Assembly (NCBI GenBank): GCA_024304885.1
Contig: JALJOM010000004.1
Coordinates: forward strand, 1-64,000
Direction: 5' to 3'
Source of the DNA: Beijerinckiaceae bacterium
GTDB taxonomy: Bacteria > Pseudomonadota > Alphaproteobacteria > Rhizobiales > Beijerinckiaceae
DNA: 64,000 nucleotides
The translations under genes and the position numbers were made by a program. Numbering within the stretch: position 1 is the stretch's first letter; each line of letters begins with the position of its first letter. The notes beneath the pieces are model-generated. The model was not told the origin of the DNA. It did no database searches and worked only from the letters and a program-made list of their open reading frames with translations. Positions 47,521-56,524 of this stretch are shown here, piece by piece.

Positions 47521-48241
47521 ATTGGGCGACATTGTCTTGATAGCGATAGAGAAGCTCGACCTGGATCTCGGCGTTGCCGGGCCGGTCGAGAAGCGCCTGA
47601 TCGTAAATCCAAGCGTCCGGATTGATCCGATCCTTGCGAGAGACGCCGTGCGTGTACTGGAACCGTGTCCCCTGTGCGTTGAACGCCTCGCGAAGGGGCC
47701 TCTCGGTCTCGGGTGTCCGGTTCCGCCACGCAGGCGACAAGCTTTCAACCACCTGCGGGTTCCAGCCCTCGACATTGGTGACGGCATTCTGCACGACGAA
47801 ACCGCGCACCTTGTCCGGATTCGCGAGGGCCAGCCGCAAGCCGATGGGGCCGCCGTAGTCCTGCATGTAGAGGACGTAGCCGTTCAACCCGATGGTTTTG
47901 GTGAATGCGTCGATGACGTCCGCTACATTGGCGAAAGTGTAATCGAAGGCCTCGAGCGGCGGCGCGCTCGAATGGCCGAAGCCCGGATAATCCGGCGCAA
48001 CCACATGATATTTTGTCGCCAGCGCAGGGATCAGGTCGCGGAACATATGCGACGACGACGGAAAGCCGTGCAGCAGCAGGACGGTTGTCGCCGACCTCGG
48101 TCCCGCCTAGCGATAGAAGATGTCGAGACCGCGCACCTCGGCGACATTGTAGGTGACGGGTTCAGCACCGGCTTGGTCGGCCGCAAGTCCGCCGCCGAAA
48201 TCGGCGATGGCTTTGTCGCCGACGATTACAAGGTGGTTCAT
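47521..48241 (-). pseudogene. Alpha/beta hydrolase with in-frame stop and lost 3' end
   Basis: Starts at ATG 48241 (MNHLVIVGDKAIADFGGG) two bases after the PPOX stop. At 48107-48109 a TAG replaces the Glu codon expected in IFYREAGP. The frame continues with TTVLLLHGFPSSSHMFRDLI (oxyanion region), HVVAPDYPGFGHS, YMQDYGGPIGLRLA (nucleophile Asp, as in dehalogenases/epoxide hydrolases) and stops matching after DNVAQYP at about 47522. Both the stop and the missing C-terminal catalytic His argue for a dead gene. Confidence 0.8.
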
Positions 48242-48243
48242 GA

Positions 48244-48870
48244 TCATTCTCCGAGCTCGAGAGTTTCGACGAGCGCACGCAGCTTTGCATTCTCGGCTTC
48301 GAGCGCGTGGATGCGGGTGTTCAATTCCTGGAGCGCGCCTGCGACAGCATCAGCAGGCAACAATCGAGGGATATGCTGCGAGCAGTTGATGTCCCAGGCC
48401 TCGACGTCGAACACCAACGCCTGCTCGGGTCGAGCGCGATAGGTCTCGGGCATCAGGCGGGCGATGAGCTGGGGATCGGAGTCGAATCGGGCGCGCCCCC
48501 ACAGCTTGACGCGGCGTCGCTCGGCATAGTCGACGACGATGAGCGCGGCGCGGTCGTTCTCGCTGATGTTGCCGGTCGAGATGTATTGGCGGTTGCCGCG
48601 GTAGTCGGCGAAGCCGAGAGTCTTTTGGCCCAGGACACGGATGAACCCCGGCGGGCCGCCGCGATGCTGCACATAAGGCCGTCCCGCAGCGCTCGCCGTG
48701 GCGAGATAGGCGGTTACCGCGCTTTCGAGGAAAGCGCCGAGGTCGGGGGTCAGCTCGGTAGAAAAGCCGCCCCTCGCCTCGAGCCGCGCATAGGCGTCGC
48801 GCGAGCCGCGTGTCGCTTGCAGCGCCTTGACGGCCGGCGTGAACGCGATGTCGGAAGATGGCGTAGGCAT
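48244..48870 (-). CDS. Pyridoxamine 5'-phosphate oxidase-like (PPOX class) flavoprotein
   Basis: 208 residues. FMN-binding split barrel: FLESAVTAYLATASAAGRPY, QHRGGPPGFIRVLGQKTLGF, NRQYISTGNISENDRAALIV and RVKLWGRARF. The C-terminus is a heptad-like helix (LQELNTRIHALEAENAKLRA) that could mediate dimerisation. Such proteins reduce or bind flavin-dependent substrates; the exact role is unknown. Faces the LysR gene at 49160, its likely regulator. Confidence 0.85.
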   Translation of the reverse strand: MPTPSSDIAFTPAVKALQATRGSRDAYARLEARGGFSTELTPDLGAFLESAVTAYLATASAAGRPYVQHRGGPPGFIRVLGQKTLGFADYRGNRQYISTGNISENDRAALIVVDYAERRRVKLWGRARFDSDPQLIARLMPETYRARPEQALVFDVEAWDINCSQHIPRLLPADAVAGALQELNTRIHALEAENAKLRALVETLELGE

Positions 48871-49110
48871 TGCTGTCTGTCCGGGAATGGAAGCGGGCTC
48901 CGGGCGGAGGGGGGATGCTCGGAGCCCGCGAAGTCACGCCGCCAGGGGGAAAGCGGCGTGGACCACAGGAAAGTCGATGTCGGTGCCGGCGACCTTGCTT
49001 GAGCGGCAAGGATTCGACCGTGTTTTTCTCGTGGGTGAGATTAGGCAGGCCGGCATCGGCAATCTCCATTGCTCGTGTGCAATTTCTAAATGCGTCAAGT
49101 CGCATGCCGT

Positions 49111-49162
49111 GATAATCGATGAAAAGCGCATTTCTTTATTGCGAGTGGCGCGATAATCGATG
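49111..49162. promoter_or_regulatory. Direct repeats of GATAATCGATG in the divergent promoter
   Basis: GATAATCGATG occurs at 49111-49121 and 49152-49162, 41 bp apart; the second includes the LysR start codon. Position and spacing suit a LysR-type operator controlling both the regulator and the PPOX gene. The 289-bp gap contains no gene. Confidence 0.45.
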
Positions 49163-50053
49163 GACAGGCTCGAGGCGCTGAAAGTCTTCATCGCAGTCGC
49201 CGACAAGGCGAGCTTCGCGGAAGCCGCGCGGTCGCTCCGGATCTCCCCGACCGCCGCGACGCGTGCGATTGCCGCGCTGGAAGAGACGTTGGGCGTCGCG
49301 CTGCTTCGTCGCACGACGCGATCGGTCGGTCTGACAGCCGAGGGCGGCGCCTATTTGGACCGCTGCCGTCACGCGCTCGACGAGCTCGACGACGCGGCGC
49401 GGTCGCTACGCGGCGAAAGCGCCGAGCCGCGCGGCCTGCTCGCCGTCACGGCGCCCGTCATGTTCGGGCGGATGCATATTCGCCCCATCGTCTCTCGACT
49501 CTTGCGCGACCATCCGAAGCTCGAGGTGCGGCTGACGCTGACCGACAGGGTGGTTCGGCTCGTCGAGGAAGGCATCGATGTCGCGGTACGGATCGCCGAG
49601 CTTTCGGACAGCCCGCTGCACGTGCTGAAAGTCGGCGAGGTTCGGCGGGTGCTCGTTGCCAGCCCCCTCTACCTGGCTGCACGCGGGATGCCGGCGACGG
49701 TTGCCGCGCTCCACGATCACGACCTCATCACCTTCGACAATTTCTCGCGCAACGGCGAGTGGCGATTCGCCGGCCGGGAACATGGCGTCATCCGCGTCAA
49801 GCCCCGGTTGCTCACCAACAGTATTGATGCGGCGATCGACGCGGCGATTGATGGCCTCGGCATCGCCCGCACGCTCAGCTATCAGGTGGCGCGCCACGTG
49901 GCTGACGGTCGACTCTCGCTCGTGCTCGACGACCTCGCGCCGCCACCATTGCCGGTCAGCATTCTCTACCCGGCAAACCGACAGCGCTCGGCCAATCTCC
50001 GCGCCTTTGTCGCGGCAGCCAAGCTCTCCTTCGGAGAGCAGCCGATCATATGA
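49160..50053 (+). CDS. LysR-family transcriptional regulator
   Basis: 297 residues. N-terminal winged HTH (MDRLEALKVFIAVADKASFA, AARSLRISPTAATRAIAALE) and a periplasmic-binding-like effector domain (RGLLAVTAPVMFGRMHIRPI). The subtype resembles those beside small redox genes. Divergent from the PPOX gene, with repeated motifs between. Effector unknown. Confidence 0.92.
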   Translation: MDRLEALKVFIAVADKASFAEAARSLRISPTAATRAIAALEETLGVALLRRTTRSVGLTAEGGAYLDRCRHALDELDDAARSLRGESAEPRGLLAVTAPVMFGRMHIRPIVSRLLRDHPKLEVRLTLTDRVVRLVEEGIDVAVRIAELSDSPLHVLKVGEVRRVLVASPLYLAARGMPATVAALHDHDLITFDNFSRNGEWRFAGREHGVIRVKPRLLTNSIDAAIDAAIDGLGIARTLSYQVARHVADGRLSLVLDDLAPPPLPVSILYPANRQRSANLRAFVAAAKLSFGEQPII

Positions 50054-50136
50054 GAAAATCGATCGATAACGAGGGGCAATTTGCCGCGGCTATGCGCTGT
50101 GCCCTCGGAACGGCGGCACTCCACTCCGACATGCGT

Positions 50137-50253
50137 TTAAGGCTTCGCTCCGGCCGGTGGCTCGAATGGATCGAGGACCGGAACTCCCGCCGGCCCGAAG
50201 TCCGACACGTTCCGTGTCACCACTACAAGGCCATGTTCGAGCGGGGCTGCCGA
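50137..50253 (-). pseudogene. VapC (PIN toxin) C-terminal scrap
   Basis: About 35 residues on the minus strand: PLEHGLVVVTRNVSDFGPAG then VPVLDPFEPPAGAKP and a stop. This is the typical end of a VapC toxin. It meets the toprim-type gene fragment head-to-head near 50250. Confidence 0.65.
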
Positions 50254-51136
50254 GGTCGTGGCACCTCGACCGCAGAGAAAGCACCAAGAACGCCCTGAAA
50301 TACCGGCGCGGCAAAGGCGAGATCCTGATCGTCGTCCACAACGGACGGATGCGAACAGCGACGCCAAGGGAGATATCTTCTCCCTCGTCCAGCACCTCCG
50401 GCCGGGCCTGAATTTCGGGCAAGTCCGGAAGGTCCTGCGCCACTTTGCCGGTCACGCCGACCTGAATCCTGAGCCGCGGCGCAAGGTCCAGGAGCAGAGA
50501 TCGCAGCCCCCGGTCCCGCTCGCCATATGATGGGTCGAGCGGCCGCGGCTCACGAAGACCTCCCCGACCTGGACCTATCTCACCCGCGAACCCGCCCTTC
50601 CCGATCGTGTCCTCGCGCTCGCCGGTCGCGAGGACGTGGTGCGCGGAGGTCCTCGCGCGAGCGCCTGGTTCGCCCACAAGGACGAGCGCGGCGCGGTCAC
50701 GCATATCGAAACCCGCGGCCCCGAATTCAAAGGCTCGCTCCGAGGCGGCACCGAAACCCTCTTTCGCTTTCCCGGCCGGCCACCCCCGCTTGCCCGGCTC
50801 CTCATCGCCGAAGCTCCGATCGACGCGCTGAGCCTCGCCGCAATCGAAGGAATCCGAGCGGATACGCTCTATGCCGCGACAGGCTGCGGAATGGGACCGG
50901 GGACGATCGCGGCGATCGAGGAAAACCTCGAGACGTTGGCCGCGAACCGCCGCACTAGGCTTCGCCGTCCTCTGTACGAGCGCAACCGACGCCAATTGTG
51001 CCGGCGACCGCTACGCTACACGCCACGAAGCACTCTCTATCCAGGCCGGCGTCCCCTTCGAGCGATCGAGACCACCGATCGAAGGCGGAGATTGGAACGA
51101 CGTGCTGAAAACCACAACAACAACCCCGAGCGATGA
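50254..51136 (+). pseudogene. Toprim/DUF3991-type plasmid protein with several frameshifts
   Basis: Fragments in successive frames: WHLDRRESTKNALKYRRGKG and EILIVVHNGR; DAKGDIFSLVQHLRPGLNFG; TYLTREPALPDRVLALAGRE; and DERGAVTHIETRGPEFKGSL, LIAEAPIDALSLAAIEGIRA with a toprim-like core. This order matches DUF3991/toprim proteins of alphaproteobacterial plasmids and integrative elements. At least three shifts (near 50345, 50525, 50930) kill the gene. It marks former mobile DNA. Confidence 0.7.
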
Positions 51137-51156
51137 TGAGAACGGAGCGAGCCGCC

Positions 51157-51376
51157 ATGACCAGGTCCGGTGATTATGACGAAGCCCCTTATTACCTCCA
51201 ACCCGGCGAGCCCGACCTCGCTCCATCGGTGGTTTCTACCGGAAGGGGCGTCACTCCTCGGTCCTTCGACGCCCTCGCGGAGGACCTGATCCGAGCTCAG
51301 ATCGAGGCCGCGAGCCATCCCGGAGCCGCCCTAGTCCTCGCCGGCGACGGAACGGGAAAGGCGTCGACGCGTTCCT
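51157..51376 (+). pseudogene. 5' part of an unknown gene cut by an IS remnant
   Basis: From ATG 51157 (GGAGCGAG upstream): MTRSGDYDEAPYYLQPGEPD, then a helix and VLAGDGTGKGVDAFLWRG-like sequence with frame ambiguity near 51360, ending where the truncated IS3 copy begins at about 51381. It follows the toprim gene closely, as partner genes of such plasmid operons do. Function unknown. Confidence 0.4.
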
Positions 51377-51380
51377 CTGG

Positions 51381-51848
51381 CGAGGTGTCGGCGACGAGCG
51401 CCAGGCACTCGCGGGTGCAATCGTCGACAATTGCCAGGATGTGAAAGCGACGGCCGTCGGTGAGTTGGTCCGAGACGAAATCGAGGCTCCAACGCTCGTT
51501 GGGTGCCAAGGGGATCATCATCGGTGCCTCGGTGCCGATCGTCCGTCTGCGGGAGCCACGGCGACGAAGCGCCAGCTTCTCCTCATGGTAGAGCCGGAAG
51601 AGCTTCTTGTGGTTCACCACGTAGCCGTCCCGCTTCAGAAGATCTCGAATACGCCGATAGCCGAACCGCCGACGTTCATGGGCAATCACCTTCATCCGCT
51701 CCCGAAGGTCGCGATCGTCGGGGCGTGTGGGTCGGTATTGAAACGTCATGCGGTTGCAGCCGATGGCTTTACACGCCCGCCGCTCGCTCATTCGGCAAGC
51801 CTCCTTCAGAAGCGCGACAGCTTTTCGCTCGGCAGCGGGCGTCACCAC
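51381..51848 (-). pseudogene. IS3-family transposase OrfB, 3' truncated
   Basis: Begins MVTPAAERKAVALLKEACRM and has SERRACKAIGCNRMTFQYRP, the HTH_21 region ERRRFGYRRIRDLLKRDGYV, and the first catalytic Asp in RWSLDFVSDQLTDGRRFHIL. After VADTS at about 51381 the sequence is no longer transposase. The second Asp and Glu are missing, so it is inactive. Confidence 0.85.
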
Positions 51849-52140
51849 TTCTTTCCCAGCACGTCCTTCAGCGCCAAATTGCCGAGCATAGCGTCAGCCG
51901 GCAGTCGCTTCAGCCGCGCATTTTCCTTCTCCAGCGTCTTCAGCCGCTTGGCGTCGGAGACGTCCATGCCGCCGTACTCGGCTTTCCATTTGTAGATGCT
52001 GGTCTCGCTCACACCGTGCTCGCGGCCCAAATCCGCGACGGACACGCCAGCCTCGTGCTCCTTCAATATCCTGATGATCTGCTCTTCCGAAAAGCGGTTC
52101 CGTTCATGCTCTGGTCCTCTTACCGGGCCAGAGTGAACTT
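51381..52140 (-). mobile_element. Truncated IS3-family element (IS407-like)
   Basis: A minus-strand copy holding orfA and the first ~155 residues of orfB. The left end of orfB, including the last catalytic residue and the terminal repeat, is deleted at about 51381 (after VADTS). It is unrelated in sequence to the IS at 28856. The right border is approximate; I could not define the terminal repeat. Confidence 0.7.
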
Positions 52141-52159
52141 CAAGCTGGATCAAACCCAA
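51842..52159 (-). CDS. IS3-family transposase OrfA
   Basis: Up to 105 residues; family homology starts at about residue 20 (RNRFSEEQIIRILKEHEAGV, SVADLGREHGVSETSIYKWK) and ends with a coiled coil (AKRLKTLEKENARLKRLPAD, LKDVLGKKW). The natural start is unclear, perhaps a GTG just before the homologous part. It overlaps orfB by seven bases as expected. Confidence 0.8.
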   Translation of the reverse strand: MGLIQLEVHSGPVRGPEHERNRFSEEQIIRILKEHEAGVSVADLGREHGVSETSIYKWKAEYGGMDVSDAKRLKTLEKENARLKRLPADAMLGNLALKDVLGKKW

Positions 52160-52214
52160 GGGGCAAAGTCAGAGCACCAGGGCGCCCCAGAATTTTGTCC
52201 ACTTTCCACGCGCG

Positions 52215-53204
52215 TCAGCGCCGAGCGGTGCGCGAACGTTGCTTCGTGCGAGTGATGCTTTCGGAACGTGTCGCATCGTGCAATCGATCAAAAAGCCAAG
52301 CGATACCGGTATCCATCAAGGCGGCCTTCGAGGCAATCGCGCGAATGCGGGACCGAATCAGTGGCAATGGCGGCTCGGCACTCACGACACCGAAACGCGG
52401 CGCATACATCGCCACAAATGCCTTCGGCAGTGCAGCGACGAGATCCGTTTCTGCGATGACCGCGAGCGCGAACATGAAGTTGGAGACGGTGAGCGCAACC
52501 CGGCGCGAACGTCCGAATTCGACAAGAGTATCGTCAACGAAGCCGTGGGCATCGCCGCCGAGCGAAACCACAAGATGTTGCATCTGGCAGAAGGCATCGA
52601 GCGTCGGTTCGTTCCCGAATGGGTGCCCGGCACGCATCGCGATTACGAATTCTTCTTCATAGAGTGTCTGGGCTGCGAAACGCGCCGGAACCTCCTCGGC
52701 GGGAACCACCGCGATATCCATCTCGCGGGCCTCGAGGTCGCCGAGGACGGGCTCCCAAACGTCTTCGAACGTCCTGACGGCGCGCGGGGGGAGAATCTGC
52801 CGCACGCTGATATCGATGCCCGGGCCGACCCGGCGCAGCTCGGTGAGGAGCGGAGACAGGAAAACGGCCGAGACGCCGTCGGGCGCGCCGATCGTGAAAC
52901 GGCGCGTGGACTTCGCGGGGTCGAATGGCTCGGCTGTCGAGATGATATTTCGCGCCCGCGCAAGGAGCTCGGCGATCGGCTCCGCCAGTTCCATTGCCCT
53001 CTCGGTCGGGACCACGCCCTTCGGCGTTCGCAGAAACAGCGGGTCGTTGAGCAGCCGCCGCAGGCGCCCGAGCCCGTGACTGACTGCCGACGGTGAGAGA
53101 TTCAGTCGTTCCGCCGCCTGGCCGACGTGCCGCTCTTCCAGCACGATCTCGAACAAAACCAGGAGATTGAGGTCGACGCGCGATAGATCAATCCTATTCA
53201 GCAT
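52215..53204 (-). CDS. LysR-family regulator (NodD/NahR-like subgroup)
   Basis: 329 residues. HTH in LSRVDLNLLVLFEIVLEERH and AAERLNLSPSAVSHGLGRLR, followed by FLRTPKGVVPTERAMELAEP; effector domain to about residue 305, then a basic tail of ~20 residues that may be an artefact of a shifted 3' end beside the IS remnant. Divergent from the cupin gene across 84 bp, whose expression it probably controls. Confidence 0.9.
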   Translation of the reverse strand: MLNRIDLSRVDLNLLVLFEIVLEERHVGQAAERLNLSPSAVSHGLGRLRRLLNDPLFLRTPKGVVPTERAMELAEPIAELLARARNIISTAEPFDPAKSTRRFTIGAPDGVSAVFLSPLLTELRRVGPGIDISVRQILPPRAVRTFEDVWEPVLGDLEAREMDIAVVPAEEVPARFAAQTLYEEEFVIAMRAGHPFGNEPTLDAFCQMQHLVVSLGGDAHGFVDDTLVEFGRSRRVALTVSNFMFALAVIAETDLVAALPKAFVAMYAPRFGVVSAEPPLPLIRSRIRAIASKAALMDTGIAWLFDRLHDATRSESITRTKQRSRTARR

Positions 53205-53288
53205 GTTGATTAAAATATGTCACTGGATTCATGTAGCCGCAAGTGGAATCTCCTGTCGTGAACCAGTCGCTTCAGAGAAAGAGAGTCC

Positions 53289-53717
53289 ATGTCGCGAGCA
53301 CACGCAGAGGTTCTCCGACCGATCATTGCCAAGCCTGGCTCGCCTCCGATTTCCGCCGCTGGCGCATCCCTCGTGATCCGAGAGTGGACGATGTCCGGCC
53401 CCTCCTGGATGCATGTTCATCGGTCGGACGACGAGGCATGGCATGTGCTGGAAGGGGCGCTACGCTTCGAGTTCCCGGATCGGGAGGTCGATGCCACTCC
53501 TGGAACGACGGTCTTCGTGCCCGCGGGCCTAGCTCACGCCTACCGGGTGATGGAGCCGAGCCGATACCTCGTCCTCCTGACGCCCAAGATCGATCGCCTC
53601 ATCTCGACGTTGCGGGATCCATCCGAGGGCTACGACTTGAGCGCGACGCTCGGCGAGTTCGACACGGTGCCGGCAGAACAATTCCAACAGCAACGACGTA
53701 ATATCTGCACGCAATAG
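53289..53717 (+). CDS. Cupin-domain protein
   Basis: 142 residues with one double-stranded beta-helix. Cupin motif 1 is HVHRSDDEAWHVLEGALRFE split by strand (metal ligands His, His, Glu) and motif 2 is PGTTVFVPAGLAHAYRVME (His). So a full metal site is likely. Function undetermined; could be a small isomerase, dioxygenase or binding protein. First gene of a three-gene plus-strand run. Confidence 0.88.
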   Translation: MSRAHAEVLRPIIAKPGSPPISAAGASLVIREWTMSGPSWMHVHRSDDEAWHVLEGALRFEFPDREVDATPGTTVFVPAGLAHAYRVMEPSRYLVLLTPKIDRLISTLRDPSEGYDLSATLGEFDTVPAEQFQQQRRNICTQ

Positions 53718-53730
53718 ATCGGAGCTCGGG

Positions 53731-54459
53731 ATGTCGTGGACATTTGAATGGGCCGCCAACCTCCATGGATTGCGCCTTGTGAAAGACTCCTTGCAGCGGC
53801 CATCGCTCGCTGGCCACAGATTGGCACATGTCGATAGCCTCTCGCGACCGGCAACCGACGGGGTCGATGACGCAGCGGCAATATCCACCTTCAACGACAG
53901 GCCCGACAGCGCGCTTGCGGCGCCTGCCGAAGCTTCGGCAGTCATTGATTTCTGGCGAGATGCGGGCCCGAAGCTCTGGTTCACCAAAGATCCGGATTTC
54001 GATAGGCTCTTTCGTGAGCGCTTCATGTCCCGCCACGAGGCTGCGGCGCGCGGCGACCTTGCGGGTTGGTTCGCCACATCGCACGGTGCCTTGGCGCTAC
54101 TCCTTCTGCTGGATCAGTTTCCGCGTAACGCCTTTCGCGGCACGCCGCGCATGTATCAGACCGACGCATCGGCACGCCGGATCGCCACGGCAGTCCTAGA
54201 CCTCGAGCACGATGTGTGCGGTCCTCCGGACCTCCGGCTCTTCTACTACCTGCCTTTCGCGCATTCGGAAAACATCGCGGATCAGGACCTGTCGGTGATG
54301 CTCGCGAGCTCGTTGGGTGAGCCGCATCTTACACGGGCCGAGCATCACCGCGAGATCATCCGCCGCTTCGGGCGCTTTCCACATCGCAACGAGATCCTCT
54401 CGCGCAAGAGCACGGAAGAAGAGCTGCTCTTCTTGGCTGACGGAGGGTTCTCGGGATGA
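53731..54459 (+). CDS. DUF924 family protein
   Basis: 242 residues as read from ATG 53731. Homology to DUF924 (COG3803) starts near residue 68 with AVIDFWRDAGPKLWFTKDPD and includes LLLLDQFPRNAFRGTPRMYQ and FYYLPFAHSENIADQD. The first ~65 residues look unrelated, so translation may start internally or the gene may carry a foreign leader. The family is all-helical and of unknown function. Overlaps the esterase gene by ATGA. Confidence 0.85.
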   Translation: MSWTFEWAANLHGLRLVKDSLQRPSLAGHRLAHVDSLSRPATDGVDDAAAISTFNDRPDSALAAPAEASAVIDFWRDAGPKLWFTKDPDFDRLFRERFMSRHEAAARGDLAGWFATSHGALALLLLLDQFPRNAFRGTPRMYQTDASARRIATAVLDLEHDVCGPPDLRLFYYLPFAHSENIADQDLSVMLASSLGEPHLTRAEHHREIIRRFGRFPHRNEILSRKSTEEELLFLADGGFSG

Positions 54460-55382
54460 AATGCGCTATGTCGCTCATGGCCGGTCTGGTGAGCGCCACG
54501 ACCGCCTTGGGCAGCTCGCTCGAACGAAAGGCGCCTGACCCGACCAGCCTCGAAGCCTTCGTCGCCATCCCGCGGCCGCAGCCTGACGTCGAGCTGAGCT
54601 ACGGGCCGGCGCACGAGCAGGGGATCGACGTCTTCCGGCCGAGAGGCGAGGGACCCTTCCCGGTCGCCATCCTGATCCACGGTGGCTGCTGGCGGCGCCT
54701 GCCCGGTGCCGGACGGGAGCAGCTGCGGCACATCGGGCCGAAGCTCGCGAACCGGGGCATCGCCGTATGGAGCATCGGCTACCGGCGCGCGGACGAGGAC
54801 GGCGGCGGCTATCCGGGAACCTTCCAGGATGTAGGAGAGGCGATCGATCGCCTGCGTTCCGATGCCGCCCGGTATCATCTGGATCTCGTGCGCACCGTGG
54901 TCGTTGGACATTCCGCGGGCGGACATCTTGCTCTGTGGGCGGCGGCGCGCGACCGCCTGTCCTCTGCCAGCCCGCTTCACCGTGACGAACCCTTGATGCC
55001 CGGTGCGGTCATCAGCCTCGGTGGTGTCGGTGACCTCGAAGCGTTCAGCCGCTTCGTGCCGGTTCTCTGTGGACCGGGCATTCTCGACACTCTGGCTCCA
55101 ACGGCGGATGCATATGCCGAGATTTCGCCGGCAGCGCTAGCGCCTCCAAAGGCGCCGATCACGATGATCAGCGGCATCCTCGATCATCTTGTTCCTCCCT
55201 ACGTCGCCCATGACTACGCCCGTGCCATGCGGCGAAAGCAGGGGCCGGCCATCGACCTCGTCGATGTGCCCGGCGCAGGCCATTTCGATCTCGTGACGCC
55301 AGGCACAACAGCCTGGGATGAAGTAATACTGCGCATCACGGCCGCGCTGGGGATACATGAACGGGATCCGGCGCAAAAGTAG
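54456..55382 (+). CDS. Alpha/beta hydrolase (esterase or kynurenine formamidase-like)
   Basis: 308 residues. Oxyanion motif AILIHGGCWRRL, nucleophile elbow VVVGHSAGGHLALW, acid in GILDHLVPPYVAHDYA and catalytic His in GAGHFDLVTPG. The HGG and GHSAGGH pair fits the COG0657/kynurenine-formamidase-like subgroup. A weak signal-like start (MKCAMSLMAGLVSATTALGS) may target it to the periplasm. Translationally coupled to the DUF924 gene. Confidence 0.88.
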   Translation: MKCAMSLMAGLVSATTALGSSLERKAPDPTSLEAFVAIPRPQPDVELSYGPAHEQGIDVFRPRGEGPFPVAILIHGGCWRRLPGAGREQLRHIGPKLANRGIAVWSIGYRRADEDGGGYPGTFQDVGEAIDRLRSDAARYHLDLVRTVVVGHSAGGHLALWAAARDRLSSASPLHRDEPLMPGAVISLGGVGDLEAFSRFVPVLCGPGILDTLAPTADAYAEISPAALAPPKAPITMISGILDHLVPPYVAHDYARAMRRKQGPAIDLVDVPGAGHFDLVTPGTTAWDEVILRITAALGIHERDPAQK

Positions 55383-55504
55383 CCGACCGAGGAAAGATCG
55401 ATGACGCCCGCGCTTCCGCGAGCCTGAGAGCGCCGACCGAATTTTCATGATGGCTCCGTATCCCCACTGATACGCCAGGAGCGGCGAAAGCCGCCCTCGC
55501 TCCC

Positions 55505-56404
55505 TTACGCCGCCTGAGCGATGTCCATCAGGCTCTTGCGCAACCAGCGATGACGCGGGTCATTCTGCACGCGTGGGTGCCATGCTGCGATGACGTTGAA
55601 CTCCGGAACGGCTACAGGGATCTCGAACGCCGCCAGGTCATGACGCATATGCTCGAGCAGACGCGCCGGAATCACCGTGACGAGATCGGTCGATCGCAGC
55701 ACATGCGGCAGGATGAGGAAGCTCGGGACGCTGATCGCCACGGTCCTGCGTGCATTGATGGCGGCGAGCGCGTCGTCTACCGGACCACGCACGGGACCGC
55801 CGCGTGGGACCACCAGCGCGTGCGGATAGAGGCAGAACGTCTCGACGTCGATCCTGCCTCGGAAGATCGGATGCCGCTTTCGTGCCGCTCCGACATAGCG
55901 CTCGCGATAGAGCGTCCGCGACAGCATCTCATGCGGTGCGAATTCGGGAATAGTGATGCCGAGATCCAGATCGCCGCGAGCAAGACGATCGGGGATGTCG
56001 GAGAGTTCGAGCGAACGGACCGCGAGGGTCAGGCCCGGCGCAGCCTTGCGGAGGTGCGCCAGGAGCGGCACTACGAGTGTCGTCTGCATATAATCGGTGG
56101 TCGCGATAGCGAATTTGCCGGTGGCAGCTCGCGGGACAAAGCTCGAAGGTCGCAGCAAATCTTGCGCGTCGTGCACGATGCGCTTGACCGCTCCGGCCAT
56201 TTCCAGAGCTCGCGGAGTTGGCACTAATCCCCTCTGCGCGCGGACGAACAGCGGATCCCCCAACAGGTCGCGCAGCCGCCCCAGCGTCCCGCTCAATGCC
56301 GGTTGCGACATTGCGAGGCGCGCCGCCGCGCGTGTGACATTACGCTCGTCCAGCAGGGAATCGAGCGCCACGAGGAGGTTCAGATCGAGCTTCCTGATAT
56401 CCAT
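55505..56404 (-). CDS. LysR-family transcriptional regulator (NodD/NahR-like)
   Basis: 299 residues: HTH MDIRKLDLNLLVALDSLLDE, NVTRAAARLAMSQPALSGTL, then the PBP2 domain (KFAIATTDYMQTTLVVPLLA). Divergent from the quinone reductase gene across 120 bp with a palindrome between, so it probably regulates that gene in response to an aromatic or quinone effector. Confidence 0.92.
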   Translation of the reverse strand: MDIRKLDLNLLVALDSLLDERNVTRAAARLAMSQPALSGTLGRLRDLLGDPLFVRAQRGLVPTPRALEMAGAVKRIVHDAQDLLRPSSFVPRAATGKFAIATTDYMQTTLVVPLLAHLRKAAPGLTLAVRSLELSDIPDRLARGDLDLGITIPEFAPHEMLSRTLYRERYVGAARKRHPIFRGRIDVETFCLYPHALVVPRGGPVRGPVDDALAAINARRTVAISVPSFLILPHVLRSTDLVTVIPARLLEHMRHDLAAFEIPVAVPEFNVIAAWHPRVQNDPRHRWLRKSLMDIAQAA

Positions 56405-56410
56405 GCACCA

Positions 56411-56436
56411 AATATCCGATAAGAATTATCCCGATT
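56411..56436. promoter_or_regulatory. Palindromic candidate LysR operator
   Basis: GATAA (56418-56422) and TTATC (56426-56430) form a perfect inverted repeat around GAA, with further symmetry in TCC/CCGA outside. It lies 14 bp upstream of the LysR gene start and about 95 bp before the quinone reductase start, a standard place for a LysR autoregulatory and activating site. Confidence 0.5.
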
Positions 56437-56524
56437 GGCCTTATATCTCTTGCTCCGTCATCTTGTCACCAGAAACCGGCGCACGGCCCATCGCCCGCAG
56501 CTGTCTCGAGCAGAGGTGTGCCTC

